Below, piece after piece: positions 1-12,595 of a stretch of 64,000 nucleotides of DNA. The DNA is from Zoroaster sp. YZ-2022 (lineage: Eukaryota > Echinodermata > Asteroidea > Forcipulatida > Zoroasteridae), in contig CM055816.1 of NCBI GenBank assembly GCA_029582265.1, forward strand, positions 97,723,056-97,787,055. Direction: 5' to 3'. The notes under the pieces were generated by a model. That model did no database searches, had not been told where the DNA came from, and worked only from the letters and a program-made list of their open reading frames with translations. Numbering within the stretch: the stretch's first letter is position 1; each line of letters opens with the position of its first letter. Position numbers and translations under genes: made by a program.

Positions 1-544
1 CCCACTTTGTACGCACAGACCATGGAGGTAGGAATAGACAGCCTAATGTACACGCAACCCTCTACAACATTGAGCTGGGGGGGGGGGGGGTGACGACGAC
101 GACGACGTCGTGACGGTCGACCACCACTCTTGCATTTGGCTGAGTGAAAAAACAATAAAAAAAAATAATTCCGATGCCTGACACACCCACCCACCCATAC
201 ATGTAGACCACAGCAAACTGAGGCGATACTTGGTATTCTATCAAACGGAGGACAGTGGTACAATTTGGGTAGTATCTATCAAATTGAGGACAACATACAC
301 AATCACTGTCTGTGAGGATTACCTGCACTTTAGGCATATGGCATAATGTTTTCTTAGTGCTTGGGAGATATTAACTATCTGTAAGCATCTTCCGCATAAT
401 TAGTCAGCATAATTAGTCAATGAACACAGGAATGATAAATCTGCTCGCTGGGCAATTTGGAGGTACATTTGTCTTTTTGGCTGAACTTGTTTTTCTATTG
501 TCTGTTCACAAGGCGTACAATACCTTTTCAGTTCACTCTAACTT
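1..544. other. intergenic; low-complexity patch
   Basis: I see no gene here. Positions about 76-90 are a poly-G run followed by a short GAC-type repeat (about 91-110). The rest is unremarkable AT-rich sequence next to the 3' end of the minus-strand recombinase gene. Confidence 0.6.
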
Positions 545-790
545 TCAACTTTGATAGAGCTTCATTGTGTTTTTGCAAAAGTCTTTAATGTTCCGCCACG
601 TTCGAGTCGCGAGTGCCACAGGACAGGCCGTTTCAATGTCACGTTTGCCGGGTAGTTTCTTCATCAGAAAAAAATCTCTGTAGTCCCTCCATGACGTCTC
701 TCTTCTCTTCTACAGTCCATGGACGATGCTGCCCTCTTCGAGATAACGGGGAGGCCCGACTAGTGGATGGGACACTGGCTTCACAAGTTC
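545..790 (-). pseudogene. C-terminal basic exon of the recombinase gene
   Basis: Minus-strand exon with an acceptor at 791-792. It reads RPWTVEEKRDVMEGLQRFF, then after a one-base frame change in a run of seven T (669-675 on the plus strand) KKLPGKRDIETACPVALA and RTWRNIKDFCKNT before a stop at 545-547. The PW..EE...V...F....LPGK.......RTW..IK.F..N pattern is the C-terminal domain I know behind this recombinase family, which links this exon to the gene upstream. The homopolymer frame change could be a sequencing error or decay. Confidence 0.6.
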
Positions 791-950
791 CTATAGCACA
801 AAGTAATTAAAAAGACAATTTAGACATAGGAAATCATTCACTCTCGGTGCAGCCAGCTAGAGACAGAAAGAGAAATAGAGAGAAAGATAGAGAAAAATAG
901 ATGGACTGAAAAACAGATGGAAACAAAAAATATAAAGAGCCACAACTTAC

Positions 951-1025
951 TGTTATCACTAGAATCATCACTCGAGTCACAGTAGTCAGAAGAATCACTG
1001 CTGCCGTCATCAGTGGTGAAGCCCT
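951..1025 (-). pseudogene. acidic Ser/Asp exon of the recombinase gene
   Basis: A 75-base segment is bounded on the minus strand by a TTTATTTGCAG acceptor and a GTAAGT donor. It encodes an acidic stretch (TTDDGSSDSSDYCDSSDD). It sits between the catalytic region and the terminal exon. The upstream donor is uncertain: GTACGT at 1193-1198 and GTAAGA at 1216-1221 are both possible and neither gives a clean phase. Confidence 0.55.
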
Positions 1026-3106
1026 CTGCAAATAAATAAAGAACAACAAAGAAATGATTGAAGTATTTCTGCTCGCGTAAGAATGTGGAGGGGGCGAGAG
1101 GGGATAGGAAAATGTTAGTCACCTAGGCAATTGGGAGAGAACAAAAAAAGTGAGGTACACACAGAGGAGATATTATTTTTCACAGTGGCTGTACGTACCT
1201 CCAGTGACATGTAACTCTTACAGTGATTTGCCATGCTGGGACTCCAAGTTGCCCCTCTCCAAGCTGAGGAAAAGTCGTGACAGTTGAGTAACCCTCTGGA
1301 CGGTATCTGGCATCTGGTAGTATTCACGATGGACTCGCAAATCGTGACCCATGAAGTCTGCCAGGGTTTCCAGCTGATGGTCTTTAAGGCAAGAATTTGT
1401 GACGCAGTCGCTACATGTTTCCGAAGTTTGGTAGAGCGGATGCTGTCGGCATTGTCGAGGCCTGCATCGTTTGCATACGCTCTGAGACAGTCACTTCCTC
1501 GAATATGGCTCATGCCTCCATAACAAGACCATGCAAACAAGTACACGTTATCCTGTGCAACTCCAGCTTGAATTCTCTTTGCAACCAGAGCATTCAACCA
1601 CGTCATGGCCTCGTTGCTGAGAAGGACCGGCACAGTTCTGCCCCTCTTACCAACTATTTCAACGACTTTGAACATTTTGCAGAGGTGCCTTTCGAGATCA
1701 GTGAGCACGCAGTCCCTATTGACAACAGCTGTACTGTGCTTGTTGAAATCCTTCACTTTCATCTTGGAAACCTCACCCTGCCTTCTGCGATTGAACATAA
1801 TGAGGCTGCACAGTGTGACTTCATTCAATATCTTCCAGGGTGCGCTGACTTGTTTCCCCCGGGCAGCTTGAAGGAGTCGCAATTGCCTGTCACCAGTGTC
1901 ATGGAGAAACGATGACATTTTAACCACATCAGCATTTGTGGGGAGAACGGTGGGTTTATTACGCTTTCCTTGGTACAGTGTTCTGTGCGCATGGGTGGAC
2001 ACATGTTCTCTCCGTTTCATTTCACACAATTGCAGGAACTGGTCGGATGTTTGTTCTTTGTGCCTTTTCACCGGACTCCAGAGCATTTCCTTTGAGAATG
2101 ACTGCACATTTCTTGATGGAATGCCCAATCCTCAGTGCTAGAGATGGAACATTGTACAACTGGTTGACTTCACTGAAGCCTGCGATATCCTGAACAGCCT
2201 TGAATATATCATTGAGGTGGTGGGGATGGATGAATACTTCAAGTGATGCATTTGGTAGGTTGGTGTTTTTTCGCAATTGGATGACGAGGCGACCCAATTC
2301 GCGTAGCTTGTTTCGGATATAGCCATGTTGAGCTACATCGTGGCCGAGCTTCAGGTATTCACGTTTGGCTACTTCGATAATCAGTGAATCGGTTTTGACT
2401 ATGAGAGATATATCATCCCTCTTCATGGGACTTAAAACTTTGTTCAACTTGAAAGATACACCGACAGGAGGTTTCAACAAATCACTCTTGTGAGCCACTC
2501 GTCCACGCCTACAAGCTGCCATACAGCCTCCATCAGTCTGTGCATTGAGCACAGGCTTAATTGGGCACCGGTGTCTCCAAAGATCACTGCGTACATAATA
2601 ACCAAAACAATATATGCACGGTCCATAGTCATGGGGATCTGCCTTATGATTGGGCCTATATGCCACAATGAGGACACCCTCTCGAAGTACTTTGCAATTG
2701 TGTCTGATTACCAACATTACATATTTTCAACAGAAGATTGTTACGGGCACTACGGTCGGTCTCCAAGGTAATTTCTACAACTTCTCTTTCTTCCTTATGG
2801 CAAGACCAAAGATGACGGGGCAACTTAGCCTGAGGTTCGTCACAGTAAAAACAAGTGTTTTTTGTCCCATTTCCTTTGACCACCCATATTACTGGTCTGC
2901 ATGACTGTCACGCCGCAGTTCTCATCGGGTTCAAAATCGTCAGGTGAGCTGTGTGGCTCGTTAGTCGGACTGCTATGACATCCTGAGGCTTCAGGGGTAA
3001 CACTGGAAAGGGTTGGTTAGCCACCGTCATCCCTGCACTGTGGCGATGATGGGTGGACCAGCTAGAATGAAATAAAACAGACATATTTATCAGCAGTGGA
3101 TACATG

Positions 3107-3337
3107 CTATTTTCGATCTGGGAAAGGCTGCAGTGAAAGGGAAGGGGATCGAAAGGTAAAGTGTTTTTCACGGAGAACAGGTTTCAAGTTAGACAAATTG
3201 GCTTTTCTTGGTTGATCATGGCAATTCTGTTTAATGCGTGGCAGGATACATGTATGAACAGGAATACGATGGAGGCAGTTGTCAAGTTCGGTAGCATCTG
3301 GAATGGGCCAATGCTTACGACGACTACCTCTTTCCAC
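3107..3337 (-). other. open minus-strand segment, possible upstream exon
   Basis: An open minus-strand frame just upstream of the recombinase gene reads SRRKHWPIPDATELDNCLHR and then basic sequence. It could be a 5' exon of that gene. I cannot show a splice pair joining it to the zinc-finger segment, so the link is weak. Confidence 0.25.
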
Positions 3338-3841
3338 GAAGTTTAGTATGACCGGTAGAGTTTATTCCGAGCGAGGTGATGGTATTCCAGATTTGTTTGG
3401 GTAATAGGTCTTCTTTGGAATGTTTATAAGTGTTTAATGAAGTAAGGTATTGAGGACTGTAGGTTAATCTGGGTTGGATATCACTGCTAGCTTCAGTCAT
3501 TATGAACAGTTAGACTTGGACCTGATTTTGGTTAATATCACCAGATACAAGTAAATCAAGCTGAAAAGTTGAAGATGAGTTTCCATAGTAAGAGATACGA
3601 GTACCAAGATATTTGTGGTGATGAAGTTGTTGATTTCTAGAGTTATAATTCCATGCAGTCAAGCCTATGTGATGGTACAGGCAGCAGGGTGGTCCATTCA
3701 AGAGCAGGAAGGTGATTAAAACCTTGAGCATTCATTGTGTAATCAGTAATGCATCTTCCAAATAATAGCAGTATAATGTAATATAGCTGAGTCACACACG
3801 GTTGGCTGTGAACAGGTCAACACTGTAGTAGAATGATGCTA

Positions 3842-4483
3842 CTACTCTGTCCTTCTGCAGTTGAGCAATACAAGATATATTTCCTTCAAAAGCAGACAGA
3901 ATATTCCATCAAATGATATAAAATAGTCCAGTGGTATCCTGATGGTAAGTTGTACTACTGGTTCAAGTTTTGATAACATCCAGCAAAAAATATCAATTTC
4001 AGAGGCAAAATGTAGAGCTGTTGTGGAGGTGCTGCCATCTAGGGGTCCTCTTAGTAAGTAAATAAGGATATTGTACACATACCCAGTGGTGCTGCCACAC
4101 AAGCCAAATGTCTTTATGTTATACTTCTTTGGCTTTGATGCATTATATTGTTTATACTTTCCATCGTCCTTTCCATCCAATGACCATTTCATCTATTGCT
4201 ACGTCAGTGTAGGGTAGAATGCAGCCTGGAATTGGTCAAGTAGCATGTTCAAGAATGTCTCTATCTTGTCTTTTTGCTTCGACTCTATTTCGAAGCATGG
4301 TGTGGTACATTGCCTCAAAGCGTGTCTCTGGCGAACATCTGCCCATACCATGGACTGTGCCCGATCGGAAAGTGGGGACCAGTAATCTTTCACACTGGGT
4401 CGCCTGTTCAGTCCCATAGCAGTCAAAATGGCGAGAAATTTCAGTAGCTCATGTTCAGTGACTGGTTTCCACGTATTTACCAA
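3842..4483 (-). pseudogene. piggyBac transposase fragment A
   Basis: Decayed piggyBac transposase (DDE_Tnp_1_7 type), which moves DNA by cut-and-paste at TTAA. The minus strand reads TWKPVTEHELLKFLAILTAM and NRRPSVKDYWSPLSD (N-terminal half of the catalytic region), then KQYNASKPKKYNIKTFGLCG and STTGYVYNILIY, the strand following the first catalytic Asp. Stops and a frame break separate the two parts near 4195, and the region expected to hold the first Asp is damaged. No C-terminal part is seen. Family assignment is firm; function is lost. Confidence 0.75.
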
Positions 4484-4789
4484 TCGACCGACGACGGAGG
4501 GTTGTTTAGCTGCATTTTGTATTCAGCATACTCGTTTATCATTTGTCTTATGCTTTGCAAAACATCATGGCTCAAATCTCAAAGGCAATCTAAATTGTCA
4601 GTTACGCGGTTATAACTTCCGGAGCATAACTGAAGTTATAGACAACCTAGAATCATGAATAAAACAATGTTGAAAACGGCACAGTGTCCTCGTTAATTTG
4701 ATGTATATAACACAAATGACAAATTTCACCATGTGAAGAGGTTTTCCAAGATCACATCACATGTCCGTGTTTTGTGTCCCAAGAAATGA

Positions 4790-6545
4790 AGCCGATACTA
4801 GGCTCCTTAAATACATGATCTTCCTCCCCACTGGCAGTTACTCATTTAAACAGTAATCTACATTCTATACATCTTCATTTCATTTCATTTTTTTTCATTT
4901 ATTATTTCACAGGGTACAAAAAGACATTAAAAACAAATCTGATCAAATGATACAATGATTACACAAGACAAAATAATACAAATTAAAACCAGTTAAAACC
5001 AGTTGACAGTACCCCCCTGTAGGATTACCAAATGCGAACTGAATCACAATCAAGTGGATCTCCTTAAAGTACTGCCAGCAGAACCAAATTAAACATTGAA
5101 GATAAATCTGTATATATAAAAATTGTAAGACAGTGTTAAACATATAAATTTGGCGCTATTTTGGCAAAACAATACTTACTCCAGGGTTAGAAGATGCTTT
5201 CTTAAAGCATTTATGAGTTTAAAACCAACAATAATCTGTTCCTTGACATCTACAGGTAAACTATCCCATATTCTAGAAACCTAATAAAAGTGAGTGATGA
5301 AAAGCATTTGTCCTTGAACTCTGATGATGAAATTTGACAGTGTCAGTATGTCTAGTATTAATTTGAATGTAATTACTTATGTTAACATCAAAACTATTAT
5401 ACAAACATTTAACAACAAATAATATTGAAAGAAAGTGAAGTCTATTAATTAACAATGGCAATCCTAATTGAGCGCACCTAGTGAAATAGTCAATTTCATT
5501 TACAGAATTCAAACTAGCTCTTCTTGGGAGTCCAAGGCAAGAGCGGGTGAGTCGTCTCTGAACTTTCTCTAATGTGTCTTGTTGGGTTACGAGACAAGGA
5601 CACCAAACAGTGGAAGCATACTCTAAAATGGGTCTACAAAGTGAACAGTAAGTTTAACAATGGTACCTGGATCCCGACACTTTACAATTCTTCTAATGAA
5701 ACTAACAATTTAGTTGTTTTTGACACATATTGTTTATATGTTGTTTCCAGCTAAGGTCACTAGTAATAGTAACACCAAGATATTTATAATTATTGACATA
5801 AAATGTCTACATTACTGATACAGCAAGATAATCTCTCTTCACTTCAACACAAAAGTGTTTATTGGCTCATTTTCAGCCTTGTACCATTCATAGAACTCCT
5901 CCTCCTGTTCATACTGTCTGGATCGTAGGGGTTATGTCTGGAAGGGGTCAGTTGTAATTTTGATTATTGGGAAAAATCCCTTTTCTTTATTTCAGATAGA
6001 TCCAAAATCCATACAATCTTCTTGACCACATTGTTATGGATTTTGTGCTTATCTTGCACTTGTCTTCCCTTCATTAAGTTCTGTGTTGAGAACATATCCT
6101 GTGTCCCGATTCAGCAAGTGCAAACACTTTCCAGTCCCAACGACTAGGTTTTGTTCTTCATGAACTGTCTAGCTGGCATTCTGCCCCTTTCCTTTATCAT
6201 GCTTTCATCAACAGCCAAGTGCGGTTTCAATGTATGCTTGATGAAATCGTGGCACTAGAGTAATCAAACAACTACCTTATCTTACAGAACTTGTCATAAC
6301 CTGCAGTTCCTTCTTCATGCATTTATTAAGTCCTTTTACAGCTTGCTTTGTGTTGCTCGCAAAACAGAAGTATGTCTTACTAAAAGTGCAATTCCATCCC
6401 CTCCATTCTACATTTAAACAGACGAGAGGGTTTATCATGAATGACCCGGTGTTTGGGAGTATCATCCGTGGGAAAACCAAGTATCATCTTGATTTCATTA
6501 ACATTATCCTCGCAGCGTTAAAAGCGCCGAAAATAAGCGGTCATT
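4790..6545 (-). pseudogene. piggyBac fragment B, copy 1 (split by a LINE)
   Basis: This segment is repeated at 8476-9485. On the minus strand near 6240-6180 it reads LAVDESMIKERGRMPARQF, the first catalytic Asp region of piggyBac transposases, followed after a frame break by the Lys-Pro...Trp region typical of the family. Compared with copy 2 it contains an extra ~920 bases at about 4878-5799 (a LINE). Many frame breaks; relic only. The two copies are 3.7 kb apart in the same orientation, so segmental duplication or two insertions are both possible. Confidence 0.65.
4878..5799 (-). mobile_element. 5'-truncated LINE inserted in piggyBac copy 1
   Basis: The minus strand encodes the C-terminal part of a non-LTR reverse transcriptase protein: LCRPILEYASTVWCPCLVTQ (about 5650), VQRRLTRSCLGLPRRASL, then the conserved end region through 5273 with RLHFLSILFVVKCLYNSFDV and a WNSLPVDVKEQ-like end. 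The 3' end carries a GAAAT-type simple repeat (4877-4900 on the plus strand reads CATTTCATTTCATT). The boundaries are set by comparison with the uninterrupted copy at 8555-8565. Any target duplication is only two or three bases, as is usual for CR1/Jockey-like LINEs; the exact clade is not determined. Confidence 0.7.
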
Positions 6546-8475
6546 GATACATTAGCAACAAGTCATCTTGGATAAATTGCTCGAGTAAAACATTGCATCA
6601 ATTCACATAAAAGCAGTTTAAAATAGAAATTCAAACAAGGGAAACAATGAAGTTTTCATAAAAAGTAAAAGGTTATAAGAATTTATTTCCACATCTATCA
6701 AACTTTTAATGTTGAATTCAGATTTCACAAATGAAGACAACTCTTATGTTGTTTAAAAAATGGTTGCTGGTTGATGAAACTGTCAAAATTTGTTCAACTT
6801 TGTTTGGTGGATCCAGCCTAACTAAATATCAATAAACCTCGATTTTGTGTGAAATTTCTCCGAATGGGCTTATGTAACGATGTACGTTTCCTGCTTAATC
6901 AGAAAGTCAGAATATCTGTTGCCGATTTAAGTCAAATTTTCCATCAAGTTTATGACCTTATACAGTTTTCTATACCACCTAATCCCACTTCGTGTTCTAT
7001 GTTATAATATATCCCTTTCAAATAATCTTCCATAGTGAACCGTGGCATTGGTATTACAACCATCAAATGAACTAAAAATTCAGACACATAGTATTTAAAC
7101 AAAAAATAACAATAGCAGAATACAAGTTTGATTTTTTTTTTTTGTACCACATTTTCAAAATTAATCAAGCGATAACAAAACCACACACATTTTGATGACT
7201 CAACGGTATTCAATCTTGTAATAAATATTTGGAATACGATTGAAGGAATACCGTTGAGTTATAATTACATCGCTTTGATTAATAATGAGGAATAGTGCTC
7301 AATTGCAATGACCTGACACGAATCTTTTGTTTAATGGTACTGCGTCAGGTTCCAAAATCTTTGAAAAATAGCTACGCAACGGTTTCGTACCGCACAGCTT
7401 TCCTAAACCACCGTAGTCCGACTTGTTTTTTAAAGTCTAACATGCTAGGTACAATATGTCAGTGCACCAGCTATCGCCTCTTGGTAATAGTTTTCAAACT
7501 GCTCGTCATATGCAGTGGTGCAGCAGTCATGTCCCATTTGGTTTGCCTCAAAAGTCGGGCGAACAACCCCGCACTCTGCCCTGATGATAAAGTCTATACG
7601 CCGATATACAGCCGGCTACAATGTTAACCATATAGTCCTCTATATCCTCCCTCGGGCAGACCTCTGTATTGGCTTTGTGAGAAAACGTCATCTTCGAGGG
7701 TTTCTGAACAAAAAGACAAGTAGAAGATAAAACGTTCGTTTGAAAATGAGTCCACTTGCTCAGTAAAGGTCTTAATAGTTTCAATTTAAAAATAAATAAA
7801 TAAATAAAATGTCACGTACCATATAGGAAGTAACTTGAACATCTCATTCACGGGTAATGTTTCTACCTAGATCGTAGAGCATCTTCTCTTCGCTGGACAG
7901 TCCTGCTCCACCCGGACATGAGTTGTGGGTAGACTTGTATGTATTCATTGTGATACAGAAGAGTTCTTGCATAGGGAGTGCTGACAAGTAGATAGTTCGA
8001 TAGTGTGATGGAATTCAAGATGGATCAGTATCATTTTATAGTAATAATTGTCTGTTTACAAAAATGCGGGTCAGTTTTGTGATTGCTATTGACTTCTTGA
8101 ATAGCGGCTTGAATAACGAGTACCAAGCCGACTATTTTCTCCCATTGATTAAAGGTCAAATTAATTCCTCTCTTAGAGGTATCATTGGAATGTCCTTTCC
8201 CTTTGTCTGAGAATAATCACGCATCTTAACACATATTTTTGTGCAGTGAAAAGACTCCAACTATATAAGCGCGTGCAATTAATTACGAATCGTCTAGCCA
8301 TACGATTATGCGGTTGATTCTCTTTCTCCGGGTTCCTTATTTATCATATGCTGTAGCTTCTCGGCATCCTCAAAGCTATCAGCAATCCTTTGCTTACAGG
8401 TTTCATTGAATCCATTGTCCGTTACGTTCAATTCTATCCGACTCTTGACTTTCTTTCAAAGCTCTCAGGCTCTAG
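6546..8475. other. AT-rich stretch without a gene; one hairpin
   Basis: No coding region is supported. A perfect 14-base inverted repeat (7198-7211 with 7246-7259, ACTCAACGGTATTC) makes a 62-base hairpin. A poly-T run lies at about 7130-7143. Confidence 0.5.
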
Positions 8476-9485
8476 CCTATACTAGGCTCCTTAATACATG
8501 ATCTTCCTCCCACTGGCAGTTACTCATTTAAACAAATAATCTACATTCTATACATCTTCATAAATGTCTACATTACTGATACAGCAAGATAATCTCTTCA
8601 CTTCAACACAAAAGTGCTTATTGGCTCATTTTTCAGCCATGTACCATTCATAGAACTCCCTCCTCCTGTTCATACTGTCTGGATCGTAGTAAGTTATGTC
8701 TGGAAGGGTCAGTTGTAATTTTGATTATTGGAAAAATCCTTTATTTCAGATAGACCCAAAATCCTACAATCTTCTTGACCACATTGTATGGATTTTGTGC
8801 TTATCTTGCCTTGTCTTCACTTAGATTAAGTTCTGTGTTGAGAACATATCCTGTGTCCGATTCAGCAAGTGCAAACACTTTCAGTCTAACGACTAGGTTT
8901 GTTCTTCATGAACTGTCTAGCTGGCATTCTGCCTTGTCCCTTTATCATGCTTTCATCAACAGCCAAGTGCCGAGTTTGATTGTATGCTTGATGAAATCAT
9001 GGCACTAGGTAATCAAACAAGTACCATATCTTACAGAACTTGTCATAACCTGCGAGTTCCTTATTCATGCATTTATTAAGTCCTTTACAGCTTGCTTTGT
9101 GTTGCTCACCAAAACAGAAGTGTCTTACTACAAAGTGCAACAATTCCATCCCCCTCCCATTCTACATTTAAACTGACCAGGGGTTTGTTTATCAAATGAA
9201 CGGTGTTCGGGCTTTCATTTCTGGTTTGATGACGGCGTCTACATCTATAGCTGTTTTCGGAGATACAATGTAGCTAGATAGGCCGAGTCTGTGTCCATCT
9301 CACACATTTGGATGACTAAATTTGACCAGAAAATCTAAATAAAATTCAAGCATTCTCAGTTTTGCATATTGGTAAACAAAGAACCCTATCTGTATTGTTA
9401 GGTTTAAACTTATTGTTTTCTTTGTCATCTCGATTACTAACATTATCCCCTGCAACGTGCAAAGCGCGAAAATGGCGGTGATTAA
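8476..9485 (-). pseudogene. piggyBac fragment B, copy 2 (uninterrupted)
   Basis: This copy matches 4790-6545 over its whole length apart from the LINE, starting with the shared TACTAGGCTCCTTAA and ending near GCGCGAAAATGGCGGTGATT. It carries the same minus-strand piggyBac remnant. Small indels differ throughout, so the copies are old. It serves as the empty-site reference for the LINE insertion. Confidence 0.65.
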
Positions 9486-12060
9486 TTAAGTGCAAGGCGT
9501 CGGTGTTGCTGCAAGGTGTAATATTGACATGTTTTTCTTGGTTAGTGAATTACCTAACAGTTTCATAGTGTCTGTCAATATGCCATTGGACACATCTCTA
9601 TCACTGACTCTTCTGGCATTGCTATCTGCTTAGAAACTCTTAAAGCAGTCCCTTTTTCTGTACTGCACAGCTTGGTATATGTTGGACTTGAAGTCCATGG
9701 GACAAATACCACTGAAGAAAAGGGGTAGCTAGTATGATGTGGAATGCAAACATGATTCCTATTAAACTCCTGTGTGGCATCTTCATTAGACCCTCCCGCT
9801 TGACATACACATGTACTCCACAATGATTCCTGATATCATCTTTAGATATTTCAACATTTTTGGTGCCAACAGTAAATTCAGGGTGTCGGTTTAGTGCAAC
9901 TTATTAGAACGGTTCTTGAGTGATTCACTTACATTGGTTTATTAGACATGTTGTCTGAATCAGATCTTGAGTTCTTATGAAATGTCTTGAATGGTGCATC
10001 CACTCAAATGATAGCAATTGTTCAGGCTTCTCGGTAGGGTCATCTTAAATGTCTGGGTCACCTTGAACTTCTGCATTATGCTCTTGTTCAATTTGATATT
10101 AGTGTATCCCAGTGGGAAAGATTTTGTTATGACAAGTTTGTGATTGGTCCTGATTGTTTTATTTGGTCTCTTAGACTCTTGGTTGTATTGCAACAATTAC
10201 CTAGAAGGCATATTTTTGTGTTCTGTTCAACCCAAGAATTTGGGTGCTTTGTGATGAAACATACCCTTGTAAATTATTTGTGAACATTACAAAATGTTGT
10301 ATAAATGTAACTTTATTGTTTTATGTATAATATAATTTATATTTTGGGGTTTACAGTTCAATTCATTAAACTGCTTTAATTTCTACTATACTATCCTTAT
10401 ACATGTATTGCATCACCATTCTTGTATACTTGACTTATTTTGTACCTGTATTAGTTATATTACTTGGCCTGTGTTAAAGATGTGAGAAATATTTAGAACT
10501 CCTCAGCTTAAAGCTATTATCCAGTGCTTGTTTGATTTTAAACTGTTTACTCTGTTTTATGTGTACATTTTGCATGACATATTTCTTACAATGATTTTTT
10601 TGCCGACTGGGCCCAATTTCATAGAGCAGCTTAGCAGTCGATTTGTTTGTTTACATTTTTCATTTCATAGCACTGCCAACAGATGGTGATGCAACAACAC
10701 AAATACATGGTAATTGCTGCTCTGAATTTCTTTGCTAACCCCTGTGAAATTCATGAAAATTTCCTTAATACTGGTATGCAGTCCTATAAAATTTGGCCCC
10801 TCGTTTACACCGTTTACAGAAAACGACTTTAAATCTATTTTCATGAAGTTTAGTATCCTTTGTGTTAGGCATCTTTCAAAATAATACCAGAAATTAAGTG
10901 CTTTATTTAAATATATAAATGATCAAAAAAATTTAAAAGTACATGTTTAGGTATTGGTATAACTCAAATCAAATTGTTATGTAAAACTTGGTATGAAGCT
11001 GAAATCAATCTTTCCTGTATAAAGACATTTTATCTAAGGTACCATCATTATGCAAAAATGTCAGTTATTTCATTTGTACTCATGGAGACATTTCAGCTCA
11101 GAATCAAATATTCTCTTGTGGCTTGTGGTAGCTTGAGATCCATTGTTAGTTGTTGGTCTAAAGTTAGAATCACATGTTTTCTTTTAATAAAGCTACATGT
11201 ATCTTAAAGATATATAGATGTTAAATAAAGTTGGTAAAGGTCATACACAAAGAAAATCAACTTGAAACCAAAAAACAGGGCACCAATTTTGTACCCAAGA
11301 CCAGAATGTAAAGAGCTAATGTTTTTGGGCCTAAGATTTTAGTTAAAGTGATTCCTATCATAATAAGGGGAAACAGTGACATAAGGTGCTATAATTCTGG
11401 GCTTTGTGTGGAACGTGTAGACCTAAATAAGCCTGAAGAAATACACAAACTTATCACTGGTAATGAAAGACAGAAATCTGATAAAAGCATGGACATTTAA
11501 AAGTAATGTGTCTGTCTTTAGAAGGCAAAATATAATCAAATGATTTTAGTATAAATGAGCATATTAAAGATAAGGTATGGAATTGCATATTTATAAATAA
11601 AAGCAAATTATGGGTGAATTTTGCTGATTGTATAGCTGGTACATTGTATCAATTTTTACATTATTCTGTCCAAGGATTGTTATTTTAAAAATAATTAAAA
11701 TTCAAGATTAGTTGTTTAACATCTTTGACTAAGATACTTTCTTAGAACTAACTTTGTCAACATCAAATGCTGTACATTCTTTATAAATACACAATTATTG
11801 ACTGTCAAGTAATTATTACTAATATAAATATGTACATCTGTATATACTGTAGAAATGTCGTTATTTTATATAACTTGTCTTGTGTACTATAGCGTTGATA
11901 AAATACTGTATTTTGATTTGTATATTATATTATATAAAATAAAAAGGTTTAAACCAACTTCAGTTGTGTTACATCACTGTCTCTCTTTACTTGCTTTAAT
12001 AGTGAGGTCACAACAATAGGTCATGATTTTTTTAACCCACCCATTCTCAGGTATAAATAT
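9486..12060. other. AT-rich stretch, no gene supported
   Basis: I find no coding region with domain support. AT content is high around 10250-11950, with several AATAAA-like words (for example near 11220 and 11935), so part could be 3' UTR of an unseen gene, but nothing proves it. The MITE at 10609-10800 is listed separately. Confidence 0.4.
10609..10800. mobile_element. small MITE with GGGCCCAATTTCAT end
   Basis: The segment starts GGGCCCAATTTCATAGAGC and ends CCTATAAAATTTGGCCCC, imperfect inverted termini. A related element with GGGGCCCAATTTCATGGCTC lies on the other strand at 60973-61267. Non-coding. Superfamily not determined. Confidence 0.5.
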
Positions 12061-12084
12061 AACATCCAAGAAATAAATAAGAAG

Positions 12085-12140
12085 CAGATTGGCTCAGTGG
12101 GTTAGCTGTGAGCTCGTGGGTTCAAATCCCAGCCACAGCA
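12085..12140 (+). repeat. tRNA-derived SINE head
   Basis: A TGGCTCAGTGGGTTAGC stretch matches a Pol III A box and GGTTCAAATCC a B box, with a shortened spacer between them, followed by a T run. This is the head of a tRNA-derived SINE; no body is recognised. Confidence 0.55.
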
Positions 12141-12595
12141 TTTTTTTGGTCCACTGAAAAGAATCTTATTTTTAATTTTTTTTAAATAATAGCATGGGCC
12201 TACAACCTTTGGGTCTGAAGGCCTGTCCCCTATCTCACCCTGCTAGTGACCTTTCTTAAAAATTATAACGGTTTTTGACCTGATGAATATTAGAAAAATT
12301 TCACTCATGGCTGGAATGAGGGCTTAGGTTCTAAGCAAAAGGCTGAGGGGCTTGACAAGGATAGGAATGAAGGCTAGGCTGAGGGATGATACGGCTGAAT
12401 CTGATGAGGGGCCTGGATTGGAGGCTGGGGTTACAGGAAGTCTTCAGGCTGTGCTTGGGAGATTGGCTCCAGGCTGGACTGGAGGTGATCACTTGTAGTA
12501 GGCTGACTCCGATCTGGATTAAAGACGTGGTTGGGGGGGGGGGGGATCGGATGATGGCCATTAGGTACTGCCAGTCTGGTTGATAGTATAACAAA

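Larger units (their letters stand above)
545..2883 (-). pseudogene. Crypton-like tyrosine-recombinase gene, frameshifted
   Basis: This minus-strand locus encodes a DNA strand-exchange enzyme of the tyrosine recombinase type, as used by Crypton-like elements. Reading downward from 2883 it has a C2H2-like finger (CFYCDEPQAKLPRHLWSCH), more Cys/His pairs near 2600, a basic/helical linker (about 2480-2030), then the catalytic part from 2030 to about 1220. Family signatures are the first Arg region (MFNRRRQGEVSKM, about 1790), LRKHVAT near 1420, and GHDLRVHREYY near 1330, which supplies the His/Arg and the nucleophile-like Tyr. The frame changes near 2660, near 2050 and at about 1388 (one base short in an AAAG run), so it is not translatable as it stands. 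Two smaller exons follow downstream. The family is common in fish, cnidarians and echinoderms; Crypton membership is inference, the recombinase motifs are visible. Confidence 0.75.

Noticed and set aside
834..1122. Overlapping minus-strand frames of 71 and 94 residues
   Set aside because: Only 951-1025 has splice borders and fits the recombinase gene; the rest is intron translation.
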